From Cymodocea nodosa (lineage: Eukaryota; Streptophyta; Magnoliopsida; Alismatales; Cymodoceaceae): DNA of 64,000 nt. The position numbers and the translations under genes were made by a program. Below, piece after piece: positions 41,401-50,143 of the stretch; the first letter of the stretch is position 1; each line of letters begins with the position of its first letter. The DNA lies in the NCBI GenBank assembly GCA_036874045.1, contig CM072336.1:27479501-27543500 (forward strand), given 5' to 3'. The notes under the pieces were generated by a model. It saw only the letters and a program-made list of their open reading frames with translations. It made no database searches and had not been told where the DNA came from.

Positions 41401-43603
41401 CCAAAATGTTAGGTTATAAAGCATGATCATATGTAAAAAATTAGTATTATTAAGATATATATACTTAGATGTATAAGTGAAAACACTATAAGGGATAAGC
41501 TAAAAAATGATTTTATCAAGAATAAAGAAAGAATTACACTTGTTGAAGATAAGATAAAAAAAATCAGTTTAAATGGTTTGATCATATGCTTAGGAAACCA
41601 AGGAATGCACCAATTAAATTAAAAAATTTAATCAATGCAAAAGAAATTAAAAGTAGAGGTAAGCTTAAAACTACTTAGTTAGGAATTGTAAGAAAGGACT
41701 TAAATTTATGTAATTTAACCAAAAAGTTGGCAATAAATAAAAATATATGAAATAAAAAAGATCCAAAAGCCGGCCCCATGTAGTGAGATTAAGGCTCAAG
41801 TTGTTGTTATTGTTGTAACCATTTCTAGGAAAAGTCTCTAAAAAATTTCAAGACCAAGATTGTCCTAAAATAAGTAAACTAGTTGTAATGTTATAAAAAA
41901 ATAGATAGAGAATCCACATTAGCCAATTGACATCTCAAGAGACTCTAAAGAGCAGTGAGATAGACTTGGAAGGCTGATTCACATGATTCTTGTTGGAATA
42001 GGGAGATCAGTAAGACAGACTAGAAAATCTCTTACACCATCCCTTAAAGACACTCCCAATGTTATTATTGTAATATTCATGCCTTAACAATGAAATTATG
42101 TGTAAGAGAGATAGCACAATCAATAAATTATAAAAATACACTCAAGAGCTCCTAGGGATCTCAAACCATTTTTCAAAAAGGAGGAATCCAATGTTGGCTT
42201 CATCTGCAGTGAGGCCTAAGAGAACATTGTGTTTTCAATCATATGGATAGGTATATATGGCTTCAAAATACCAAAACACTTCAATTTTTGTTATTGTCAT
42301 GAATCTAGTGATGCAATAGCAAATTCAACTTCTATCACTAAGTGCATTCAATATATGTACCTCTAGTCATTGTTTGCTCTCTATGGCTAAGATGGAAGAT
42401 CACAATGTCATAAGCTACAATCCAACGAACAAGATATATATAATGCCTAAGGTCCCATTTGGGACTGATTCTATGTCTTAGATTTTGCACAATTACAAAA
42501 TCACAAAAAGTGTTCTCAAATACCATTGACATGACAGATTTTGAGAAAAATTAAGAAGATTTTGAACAATGTTCCATACTTTATTTTTCTAAAATCAAGA
42601 AAATGTTCAATTCTAGTCAATTCTCAAGATTTTACATAATTATATCTCATAACAAGAAATCTAATTTCAAAATCAAAGAAGATTCCAAACGGATTTTGCA
42701 CAATGACCCAAAATCTCAGGATTTTCATTACCATTGAAATCAATGAAGAATTACAATTTAACCAAAATTTGAGCTTGTAAAATCGATCCCAAATGCTACC
42801 AAGTCATGAGAGTTAGGTATGATTGAGGACGGGTTCCATGATGGTACAATCCATGCCTAATGAAGGTGTATGATTGAGGACTTTACATTGTAATGGTCCA
42901 TGCAGAAGAAGGTCCTACTGTCGTAACATGCAAGACATATAGGCATAATAGGTACAACCACTGGCGTCAGGAAGTAGTACTTGACCATTTTTCCGACATT
43001 ATGTTTATTGATAGAGATCATTTTCTACTTCGCTGGGAGTACTTACATGAGTAATAAGAAAGAGTCTGTGTGCGTGGTAGTTGCCGGCATCAACTTTGTG
43101 ATGCATCGTTAGATATCCCTAAACGATGTGACGTCATCACAAGATAGCACTTTAACTCAAGGTTGTCAATAGACAGGCTTCTCCTTTTCTGCTATTTTCA
43201 CCGAGAACAAAAGCAAAGACGACCCAGACTTTAAAAAACACGATCAGATGAAATCACGCAAAAAAAAAAAATCAAAATTGGACAAAGTTCGATGAGCAAT
43301 TTCTGCGATCCATAATTAAATTTAAAAAGAAAAAACCTGAAGGATTCCACATTTGTGCATACAGTATTGCATCGGCTCACTCCCGACGACAACAAATACA
43401 AAAACGTTTACACAAAAAACGAGGACTGACGAAACGAAGGAAAGGAGCTGACTTACTAGAGCGTAAGGTGAGTTGGGGTACTTGGAGAGGAGAGCAGTGG
43501 AGAGCTTGAGAGCCGCCTTGAACTGGCGCGAGTCTACTGCGTCCCATATCGGCCTCACCCGGCGCTCCGGGATACACCCGGCCAGCACGAACTTCGACGC
43601 CAT
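14409..43603 (-). CDS. NAA25: NatB N-terminal acetyltransferase auxiliary subunit NAA25
   Basis: Nineteen exons on the minus strand: 43603-43457, 34518-34362, 34276-34158, 34079-34005, 33161-33068, 32913-32795, 31398-31328, 29037-28893, 28740-28565, 27494-27292, 26269-26139, 25529-25453, 22214-22140, 22011-21819, 19783-19664, 19590-19455, 19341-19301, 15886-15620 and 15083-14409. Every junction is GT-AG and in phase. The total is 3021 bases, about 1006 residues; the family is about 1000-1070. The start MASKFVLAGCIPERRVRPIWDA and the repeats (SPYALALKALILERMGKPDEAL, VFQRLDHLELATSCYE) are the TPR-like superhelix of NAA25. Family knowledge: NAA25 anchors the catalytic NAA20 at the ribosome, and NatB acetylates nascent chains starting Met-Asp, Met-Glu, Met-Asn or Met-Gln. 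The CDS is only a tenth of the 29.2-kb span. Intron 1 is 8.9 kb. An in-frame ATG 34 codons upstream (43705) exists, but the conserved start is at 43603. A missed micro-exon is possible. Confidence 0.9.
16427..17340. mobile_element. Candidate AT-rich non-autonomous DNA element
   Basis: About 900 bases of extremely AT-rich DNA, made of recurring ATTATAATTATAATA-like phrases, lie between two imperfect inverted ends. The left end reads AAGGGGGGATTTGTGTGAT and the reverse complement of the right end reads AAGGTTTATTTGTGCATTAG. The word cttaaa lies just outside the left end and overlaps the right end, and could be a target duplication. It has no coding capacity. The superfamily is not decidable by eye. 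Confidence 0.4.
18080..19080 (-). mobile_element. Degenerate L1-type LINE reverse transcriptase
   Basis: Read on the minus strand with frameshifts and stops, the translation follows plant L1 reverse transcriptase order. First comes DFLDGRILNVFWVAHECV, then MEKAYDTINSNCLKDVMSFMGFG, then EPLIPFSVCYGC (the usual GDPLSPFLF). After that come IDDTLVFNGA (the DD active-site box) and GCKVPIIYLIP followed by WAALMDRFEKK. There are many stops, so it is an old, dead copy. It lies in sense orientation within NAA25 intron 17 and contains a 105-bp tandem duplication. Confidence 0.8.
18324..18533. repeat. 105-bp tandem duplication inside the LINE
   Basis: Two adjacent copies, 18324-18428 and 18429-18533, are virtually identical, starting gcaacccatgaattc and ending aaaaaaattctc. 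The near identity means that the duplication is much younger than the decayed LINE that contains it. Confidence 0.95.
19871..20045. repeat. 87-bp tandem duplication in NAA25 intron 14
   Basis: The unit starting tgcacaacgtagtgctag occurs at 19871 and again at 19958, with almost no differences over 87 bases. It sits less than 100 bases from the acceptor of exon 15, so it may affect the branch-point region of intron 14. Confidence 0.93.
22215..25452 (-). other. NAA25 intron 12, repeat-rich
   Basis: A 3.2-kb intron. It contains related direct repeats at about 23690-23830 and 25005-25110 (listed separately), a pyrimidine-rich tract at 24170-24360, and a more GC-rich purine stretch at 24380-24950 without a gene. 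A 13-bp inverted repeat lies at 25247-25288. No coding exon is needed here, because exons 12 and 13 join in phase. Confidence 0.6.
23690..25110. mobile_element. Possible element bounded by direct repeats
   Basis: The stretch near 23695-23825 (gaaagttgaatga, cataactaaagcaa, cacacataatatctta) is echoed in the same order at 25007-25110 (agaagttgaatga, tataacttaaacaa, aacacatacgatatctta). Between them lies a GC-richer purine/pyrimidine-biased block of about 800 bases. This resembles a decayed element with terminal direct repeats, or a segmental duplication. No transposase or polymerase frame is visible. Confidence 0.35.
29265..30375 (+). mobile_element. Degenerate RTE-type LINE reverse transcriptase
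   Basis: On the plus strand, antisense to NAA25, the broken translation follows the plant RTE reverse transcriptase. It starts FKNKKDIQNYNNYRDIKLMSHTMK, then has NQFKFMSNRSTMKVICLLRQL, then FLMDEITKKIQ followed by CILFVDDIVLVDKSKPKINS with the DD active-site box. It ends with a WFxHxxxxPKDVIVRRGELI-like segment. Stops are frequent, so it is inactive. It lies in NAA25 intron 7 (29038-31327). Confidence 0.8.
30411..30630 (-). pseudogene. Fragment of an acidic coding sequence with a 68-bp duplication
   Basis: On the minus strand one frame reads RKGKEHVNIDEDEDDERI, and the neighbouring frame continues EFQDDEDEEESFDDGDKNSN and ends in a stop. This looks like the acidic C-terminal tail of a transposase or nuclear protein with a frameshift. 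A unit of 68 bases at 30491-30558 is repeated at 30559-30626. The source family is not identifiable by eye; a hAT-like transposase tail is only one possibility. Confidence 0.35.
30681..30703. repeat. C-run and (CA)n microsatellite
   Basis: A run of C at about 30681-30688 passes directly into about seven CA units, within NAA25 intron 7. Confidence 0.9.
35100..36700 (+). mobile_element. Possible solo LTR-like region
   Basis: The stretch has features often seen in plant LTRs. Scattered tcgagtttt/aaaactcgaa inverted phrases occur at 35540-35690, a TATAAATACAAC box lies at about 36000, and a pyrimidine-rich leader carrying short repeats follows. No primer binding site, polypurine tract or internal coding region is seen, and the boundaries are not defined. 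Low confidence. Confidence 0.25.
37120..37400 (-). mobile_element. Possible LINE C-terminal fragment
   Basis: On the minus strand a frame reads GVNFWRNLTNEEVHKLAHLL, then ADTLVKGYNTLWGNPSKK. This is reminiscent of the region following the reverse transcriptase in plant L1 polyproteins. It is short and frameshifted, so the assignment is weak. Confidence 0.3.
38640..38990 (-). mobile_element. RTE-type LINE 3' fragment
   Basis: This stretch aligns by eye with the RTE fragment at 55976-56290. It shares gatttcctc/gattttctcttac-like words, the block catccatctaagcat, and the same order of elements. It represents the C-terminal part of the RTE open frame on the minus strand, heavily mutated, in NAA25 intron 1. 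Confidence 0.6.
41070..41300. mobile_element. MITE-like copy, opposite orientation to 42451-42800
   Basis: The segment containing gatttcaaggtaataaaaat, tgtgagattttgagtaattgt and attttgaaattagattt matches, in the same order, the reverse complement of 42590-42750. It is a partial second copy of the element listed at 42451-42800, inverted relative to it. Its own ends are not clear. Confidence 0.5.
41395..41822 (+). mobile_element. RTE-type LINE 3' end with TTG-rich terminus
   Basis: The broken plus-strand translation ends with FKWFDHMLRKPRNAPIKLKN, then KTTxLGIVRKDLNLCNLTKK, as in plant RTE C-termini. The sequence then stops in gttgttgttattgttg, the short-repeat tail expected at RTE 3' ends. 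It is 5'-truncated and full of stops. It lies antisense in NAA25 intron 1. Confidence 0.75.
42451..42800. mobile_element. MITE-like element with imperfect terminal inverted repeats
   Basis: About 350 bases begin GGTCCCATTTGGGACTGATT, and the reverse complement of the other end reads GGTAGCATTTGGGATCGATT, so the termini match at most of 20 positions. The interior is non-coding and rich in attttg/caaaat words. Size and structure fit a MITE. The superfamily is not settled. Confidence 0.6.
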
Positions 43604-45950
43604 CCCCCAACGCCGAAGATCGTTAGGGTTTTGGAGCCTTCTAGATCTCGACGGCGACGGGGGTGAAGGTGGTGATACGAGAGAGATCGTGGGAGGGCTA
43701 AGCACAGGTTAGATATGACGGCGACGGGACGATAACTCAGGACGAGATCACGAATCGGACGTAAAAAAGATCGATAAACTTAAACATTGCTAAAAACTAA
43801 ACTATTGGTGTTTGTTACTAATTACCCAATCAATTTGGCATCTTTCTGTAAATTTTTAGAAGAAATAGATCGGACACGTCAGAATGGGTGGAGCGTAGGT
43901 TGCCGATGGAGGGAACGATAACGAGTGATCGATGGAGGCTTGGAAATTGTTATTGGGCCCGAGTGGCCCAAGATCCGAAGGAGTAGCCCACCTCATGACC
44001 ATCTAAATTGGAAAAGACATTTGGACATTTTTTCCAGAGGTTTTCAATTTTGATTTTCAAAAAAATTCAAATTTACAATACACAGTCACGTGTAATTTCT
44101 GTACGAATCTTTAGATATTGTTTGTGTTACTTAAAAAATTAAAAAAAGATTTCTAACTTTTTAAGATTTGTATTACATAAGATTAGAGATTTCAAATTTT
44201 AGACTTCCTTCTATTTCAAAGTTGAAAAAGTAGTATAAAATTATCTTTATTTAATTACTTTATTTTATTATTTAAAATTAATTATAACTAAAGTATAATA
44301 TATTATTTTTATTTAATTAAAGTATTATATTAATTTAATTATTACTTTGTAATATATTTTGTATAATATATTATTATATTAATTAAAATTACTTCATATA
44401 TACTTTAATATAATTAAAGTATATTAATATAATATATTATTATTTAATTAAAATTTATAAATATTAAAATTTTTAAAAATTATATAATTTTCTTAACTTT
44501 CTGTCAATAATACAAACACATTTAAATTTTACTTTTTAATTTTTTTAAACTTTCTCGATGTCAAATGCATGCAAAAAGAACGGATAGGTTGGGATGACCA
44601 TTTCTGGAAGATACATCAAAGCTTAAGAAGGAATCAATGTTGGTGAGAGAGCTCAACGAGGTTTCCTTGTTCTACGAAGCTACAACTCATCCGTCCATGT
44701 GCCACCAACCATTTGAGATATTGAAAGATTCGATCTCACGGTGATTCATCCTTTCCATTAAACTTTACGCAATCATCTCTTGTACATTGCTTGTGGGATT
44801 CTCATCGTAATTCTCTGATGATTTTTGCGAAGTTTCCTTCTCATGTTTATTCACAAGTTACCTTGCATGTTTGAGATTGTTGCAAATTAATGGAACCTCC
44901 TCTTGGGTTTCTGCTTCAATAACGTTGAGATAATATATGATTAATCCTTTAATTCATTACGGAAGAAGAAATTTTGAGCAAAAACATTACCAACATAAGG
45001 AAAAGGTATTAAATAGTTATTAAATCTTCTATTATTAAATATTCGATTAAATTATGTAAATTTAAATATTTTCTAAGCAACAACAATTGTAGTTGATGTC
45101 TCCACTTAATTGAAGCTAAAACATTTAGCACAATGGGAGGGAATTGGAATGAAGGAACCTCATTTTTGAAGCAAAATGCGAAGACTTGGTCACAAGTCGA
45201 AGTTGGGAATTTCCATTGGGAAAAGAAACTGGAAAACTCATGCTTAGATTTTAAACAAGCACCAATACAGAGATTTGAACAAAAAATATTTTAATTGAAT
45301 TACAATCTTCAACTAAACTACAGTATTTTAGTTTTTATTATTATAAACTTTAAGATTTGATTGTGAAAAAATAAAGTACTTTAAAATGTGAACTTCAATG
45401 GTAAAATTAATTTTTAATCTAATTTTATAATTAAGTTATATATGATTATCAAACATCATAAATTAATTAGTCAATCACAGGGAATTTAAGATACAAGTTC
45501 AATCATAAATTGGAATTGGAGAGATTTAAGAGCATCAAATCTGGATCCAGAGCGGAGAAAAAGCACAGAACTTAAGGTCTTAGCAATTTCAATTTCTAAA
45601 GAATGATCTTCTGCAGAAAGGTTTGCCCATCAAAAGTGTGGATTATTCCTTCACCTCCTTCCGATTGTTCATCATGTAAAGCAAACCCTAGATCTGAGTA
45701 CAGAAGCAGAGCAACAGGAATCTACATTGTAAAATGCAAGCCGTAAATCAGCACCAATCAATCATAGATCCAAATTTAGTTCTACCAAAATAAACGCTAA
45801 ACTTGTACGACTTCGAAAAATGATACAAAGTTTGTTTGGATCCTTCTTCCCATACCCACGGCAAAATCCTTAGATCTAAGATCCAAACACCACCGGCCAA
45901 GATGAAACGATAGGAGAGTAAGATTACAAAACAAGAGGAAACCAACCTCA
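43604..45950. other. NAA25 upstream region and PRA1 3' flank
   Basis: The first 200 bases upstream of the NAA25 ATG are GC-richer and should hold its leader and promoter; no TATA box is evident. An AT-rich MITE-like block lies at about 44110-44540. The remainder is AT-rich and without a gene. The 3' untranslated part of PRA1 likely occupies the last few hundred bases before 45950. Confidence 0.5.
44110..44545. mobile_element. Candidate AT-rich element with weak inverted ends
   Basis: About 430 bases consist largely of TAATATATTATTT-type phrases. The left end has tgtttgtgttacttaaaaaa, and the reverse complement of the right end has aatgtgtttgtattattgac, a weak inverted similarity. It resembles the AT-rich element in NAA25 intron 17. 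Boundaries are approximate. Confidence 0.3.
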
Positions 45951-46652
45951 TCAAACCCTAGACGCCACCGGAGGGCCACCAGCCGTCGCGGCCGCGGACG
46001 CCGCGGCACCACCAAGAAACGACAGGAAGCCCCCACTGCCGACGCTCCCTACATCAACACCCGTACCAGCCACCTCCTCGTAGTCCATGAACAGATCCTC
46101 GGGCACTCGGAACGCCCCGTGCACGGCCACCACTCCGGCTCCGATCGCCACGGCGGACATCAGTAGGCTCCCGACCGAAGTCAAGAACACCACGACGACC
46201 GTCATCAGCAGCAGGCCGGCCAGAATCTCTCGATCGGTGAAATGGCGGCCGAGGAGAACCAACGGAGGGTCGGAGGGGCGGAAGAGGTAGAGGAAGCACC
46301 AGGCGGCAAGGAGGAGGAGGAGGAGGAGGAGGGAAAAGGGATGGGAGGCGAGGGAGAAGGCGAGGACGAGGGAGAGGATGAAGGCATAGTTGGCACGGAA
46401 GTAGGAAAGGTTCTTCCGGATGCGGGACACGGCGTCAGAGAGGGACTCCGGCCGGGAGAACGCCGTCCGGTCGAGGAGTTCGGACCAGGGGCGGTTGTTG
46501 GAGAGGGCACGGCGGATGGTGCCGGAGAAGCGGGTGAGGAATTGGCGGAAGGCCGGGGTGGAGATCGGTGGGTTGGCGGCGGTGGCGGCGGCGGTGGTGG
46601 ACTGGGAAGTCGAGATGGGAAATGTGGGCGGAGGAGGGGCGGAGGACGACAT
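45951..46652 (-). CDS. PRA1: PRA1 (prenylated Rab acceptor 1) family protein
   Basis: A single exon of 233 residues, the normal length for plant PRA1 proteins, which are usually intronless. Residues 1-30 are a Ser/Thr/Pro/Ala-rich cytosolic tail. The PRA1 core runs from about 55 to 195. It contains YFRANY at about 84-89, then four hydrophobic segments at about 90-102, 107-124, 143-158 and 162-181. The loop after the second segment is FLYLFRPSDPPLVLLGR, and DREIL precedes the third. The C-terminus is glycine/alanine-rich. Family knowledge: PRA1 proteins sit in ER, Golgi and endosomal membranes and bind prenylated Rab GTPases during vesicle trafficking. The coding sequence is strongly GC-rich, which gives long shadow frames on both strands. 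The sequence resembles the plant PRA1.B group, but the subgroup is not certain. Confidence 0.92.
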   Translation of the reverse strand: MSSSAPPPPTFPISTSQSTTAAATAANPPISTPAFRQFLTRFSGTIRRALSNNRPWSELLDRTAFSRPESLSDAVSRIRKNLSYFRANYAFILSLVLAFSLASHPFSLLLLLLLLAAWCFLYLFRPSDPPLVLLGRHFTDREILAGLLLMTVVVVFLTSVGSLLMSAVAIGAGVVAVHGAFRVPEDLFMDYEEVAGTGVDVGSVGSGGFLSFLGGAAASAAATAGGPPVASRV

Positions 46653-47733
46653 CGTGATTTCCGATGAATGCGAGGGTTGTTTGTAGATGGAGGACGATGG
46701 TGGGTGTGCTCGCGGTGGTCTCGTCTTAATGGATGGTTAGTGGCGATTGACGGTGGGCGTGAAAGGAATATCATCCGTTGGATTTTGGATTTTTAGGTGT
46801 GCTAAACAATGATCGTAATTGTCTTAATTAAAAACAGGAAAATCTCAAATATCCGCCAGTGATGCTGTTGTATTAGACTTCATAATGCATGCATTCATAT
46901 GTTATCATTAATTAGATTTTTACATTTAAATACTTTTTTGCAGTAACATTTATATATATTATGTGAATGTGAAATATTATTACGCGAATATGAAGTTTTA
47001 TTTATATATATATCATGTGATTATGTGAATGTCATTGTGATCAAGTGATTGCGTACGTCAAATATACGTGCATGAATACTAAGTTGTATTATTGATTATT
47101 TATAAATTAAGAAAAATTTATATGCAAGTGAATACGTGTCTCTTTTTCTTTTTAGAATGTACAAATATTCTCTTATGTTAAGTCAGTAATCTAGGTAAAC
47201 TGAAAGAATAGGTAAGCGTTTCAAATATGTAAATAATTCAACCTCTCAGATTATCTAAGTTTTATACATGTGAGTCTTAATTAAGCATAAGTGTCGTAAA
47301 TGTAAATGTATTGATTAATCTAACCGTAAAATCGGAGGGATAGGATGGAGCGGGTATATATATCTTGCCCACTTTAAGATGAAATTAAAATGAGAGGAGC
47401 GTGTAGACTTAACTTAGCTTGTGGACGCGGGAGAGAAAAGAAAAGGTTAGAAGATTTGATTATCCAATTAATCCAAGGAAGACGGGGTGAGAAGGAGGAG
47501 GTTGTGTCGTCCACCGCAAACTAATCAAGTGTCGTGTCTTAAGTGGCAACTTTGGATGAGATTTTCTTAAATTAAATTCACGAAGGGAAACGTTCAAGTT
47601 CTTCACGTCCGGCTAGTAACCCCTGTAAAGGGAGGGCAAGAAGTGGTAATTATTGAATATTAAAATATTAAGCACAGGTATCTAGAGTGAAATTACAATA
47701 TAAACTCATTGAATATTTTAGATATAAAATATA

Positions 47734-47737
<4 letters not shown>

Positions 47738-47793
<56 letters not shown>
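47738..47793. repeat. (CT)n(AT)n compound microsatellite
   Basis: About 15 CT units run directly into about 12 AT units, inside the degenerate minisatellite field. Confidence 0.95.
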
Positions 47794-47798
<5 letters not shown>

Positions 47799-48533
47799 TT
47801 ATATATGAAACACGAATATCTAAAATAAAATTATGATATTTTAGACGTAAAAATAGAAGTATCTAAGACATAAATATACAAATAGCTGAAGTTAAAATCA
47901 AATTATAACATCTAAAACTAAAGCAAAATTAAAACAAATGTGCTTTCGGTATGAATATCTAGAGTAGATAAACGTAAAATATAAAAAGGGAAGAAAGCAA
48001 CACAAATACTTAAAGTAGAAGTTTTAACATACAGTGTATATATATAAATGGGTTAAATAATTTTGAAATATTGAAAAATGGGAATTAAAATGTCTTAGGC
48101 ATGAAATGTAAATGTCTAAGATGGAACGCTTATAAATATCTAAAGTGAAAAATCACATCCTCAAGATACAAAATACAAATATCTTCAAAACAAAAAAATT
48201 AAATTAAAATATTTGAGATATGAAATACATATCCAAATATAATAGCAAAATATTTTAGATATGAAGTGTAAATATCTAAAAAGCCTAAGTTTTAATATTT
48301 TGTATATGAAATCTAAATATCCAAGGTAAAGAAATCAAGATGTTTTGGATATAAATATAAATATCTAAGATGAAAAAAATTTAAATATCTTAGCCAAAAA
48401 ATATAAATATCAAAAAAAAGAAAAAAATTATATTTTTTTGAACATTTGGGATATAAAACATAAATATCTAAAATAAAATCTTGATATCAAATATGAATAT
48501 ATAAAATATAAAATATAAAATACATATTAAAAA

Positions 48534-48569
<36 letters not shown>
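48534..48569. repeat. Run of 36 consecutive G
   Basis: An uninterrupted homopolymer of 36 guanines lies in DNA that is otherwise very AT-rich. It would form G-quadruplexes on the plus strand if real. Long homopolymers are also a common sequencing or assembly artefact, so the length should not be trusted. Confidence 0.95.
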
Positions 48570-48570
<1 letters not shown>

Positions 48571-50095
48571 GGAGAAGATGTATTGATTAAACCGGACTTT
48601 GTTCCAGTCTGACCGAAACAAAGCTCGGTCTAACCATATTCAACAAAAAAAGCAAAAGGTATATATAATGTACATATTATATAAAAGACATAAAATATTT
48701 GAAAATATGAGATATACATACTTAGAATACCAAAAAAAATTACTTTTTTATTTTAGATACAAAATACAAACATTTGAAAAAAATGTTAATTAAAATACGT
48801 TAAATATCAAATATAAATATCTAAATAAAATCAACATATCTTAACCATAAAACACAAATATTTAAGGTGAAGTTACAATGTTTTAGATACAAAAAAGGAG
48901 AAATATCTAAGAGATGAATCAAGACACTTTAGATATAATGTATAAATATCCAAAGTAGTTAAAATATAAATATTCAAAGTGGAAAATTAAACATTTTGGG
49001 TACAAATCATATTATTTCACAAAATATTAAAATACTCTTGGACAAAGTCTAAACTGTCTAAGGAATATATATTTTGGCATAAATATATATATATATATAA
49101 TGTCAAAATATTTTTTTAAAAAATAAAAATATTTAAAAGACATATATAATATCAAAACATATAAGAATAATAAAAATAAATATTCTCATGTGTAGGTAAA
49201 ATAATCGGAATGCCCTCACATATGTTGAAATTATAAATACTACTTGATAAGAGTATAAACCATCCAAAATGTAAAAATACTCTCTCAAATAAGAATCTAA
49301 ACTATCTATATGATATATTTTGATATAAAAAATATATATAAAATATCAAAATATTAGTGATATACTAATTACCAAGACAAACTCAACGAAAATATTAAAT
49401 GCTATTCGACAAGAGCTTAAATTGCCGGACGTCTCCTTATAACTGTACAAGAAGTATAATCACAAATTCAAGATATTTTATATCATATTTTTATTTACAA
49501 GAATTACATTGTATAACATCAATTTATACCGTTATTTGTAAATGATAATGAAATTTGATATATCAGAATATATTTAGTATGTTTGATGCGATTAACATGA
49601 TGCATACAAGATATCTTTCTTAAAAAAAGAGGTAATATGCAAGATTAGTTGTTAATTATTGAAAGGTCATTTAACATGTACATGTAAAACACATGTACTT
49701 TAAGATGCACTACAAATAAAATACATTATTTTAAGATAAAAAAGGATTGAGAAAACCTACCTTCAACAAGTGCTTTGAGTGGATTTCATTAATATTGTGC
49801 CAACAACCATCAATAATCATACATTTAATACCAAAATTCTTACAATGTGCCGGGCATGCTAGTAGTGGCAAGAAATTAAATATCTTCCAACGGAATCAAC
49901 AAAAAATGAGCCCTAGATTATAGCATTTTAATTATATGCATTTTTAAAGATGCATGCTAGCTAGTGGATGAATTAGCATGCAGTCCAATTAATCAATTCA
50001 TGCATATGATTAATTAATTAGGCAGGCATACACTACTAATCATAATGTTATTTACAACCTACATATATGAATATATAAAGATTAAAGGACGTTCC

Positions 50096-50143
50096 TATAT
50101 ATATATATATATATATCTAGAGAGAGAGAGAGAGAGAGAGAGA
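50096..50143. repeat. (AT)n and (AG)n compound microsatellite
   Basis: About 11 AT units, a short tctag spacer, then about 12 AG units. Confidence 0.95.

Larger units (their letters stand above)
34519..43456 (-). other. NAA25 intron 1 (8.9 kb), transposon nest
   Basis: This intron separates codons 49 and 50. It contains an LTR-like stretch (35100-36700), a weak LINE fragment (37120-37400), two RTE remnants (38640-38990 minus, 41395-41822 plus) and a pair of related MITE-like elements (about 41070-41300 and 42451-42800). Short open frames at 39418-39669 and 40247-40489 have no recognisable domain. The rest is AT-rich and unassigned. Confidence 0.75.
47640..49100. repeat. Degenerate AT-rich minisatellite field
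   Basis: The phrases 'atatctaaaat', 'ttttagatatgaaat' and 'ataaatatctaa' recur about every 40-45 bases with heavy drift, through some 1.4 kb. Many successive occurrences are visible, for example near 47815, 48110, 48230, 48270, 48320, 48360, 48470, 48810 and 48900. The field is interrupted by the poly-G run and by a unique insert at 48570-48640. Confidence 0.65.

Noticed and set aside
46205..46774. Long open frames on both strands over PRA1 (up to 189 codons)
   Set aside because: They are Pro/Ser- or Glu/Gly-rich shadows caused by the GC-rich PRA1 codons; only the PRA1 frame has a conserved domain.
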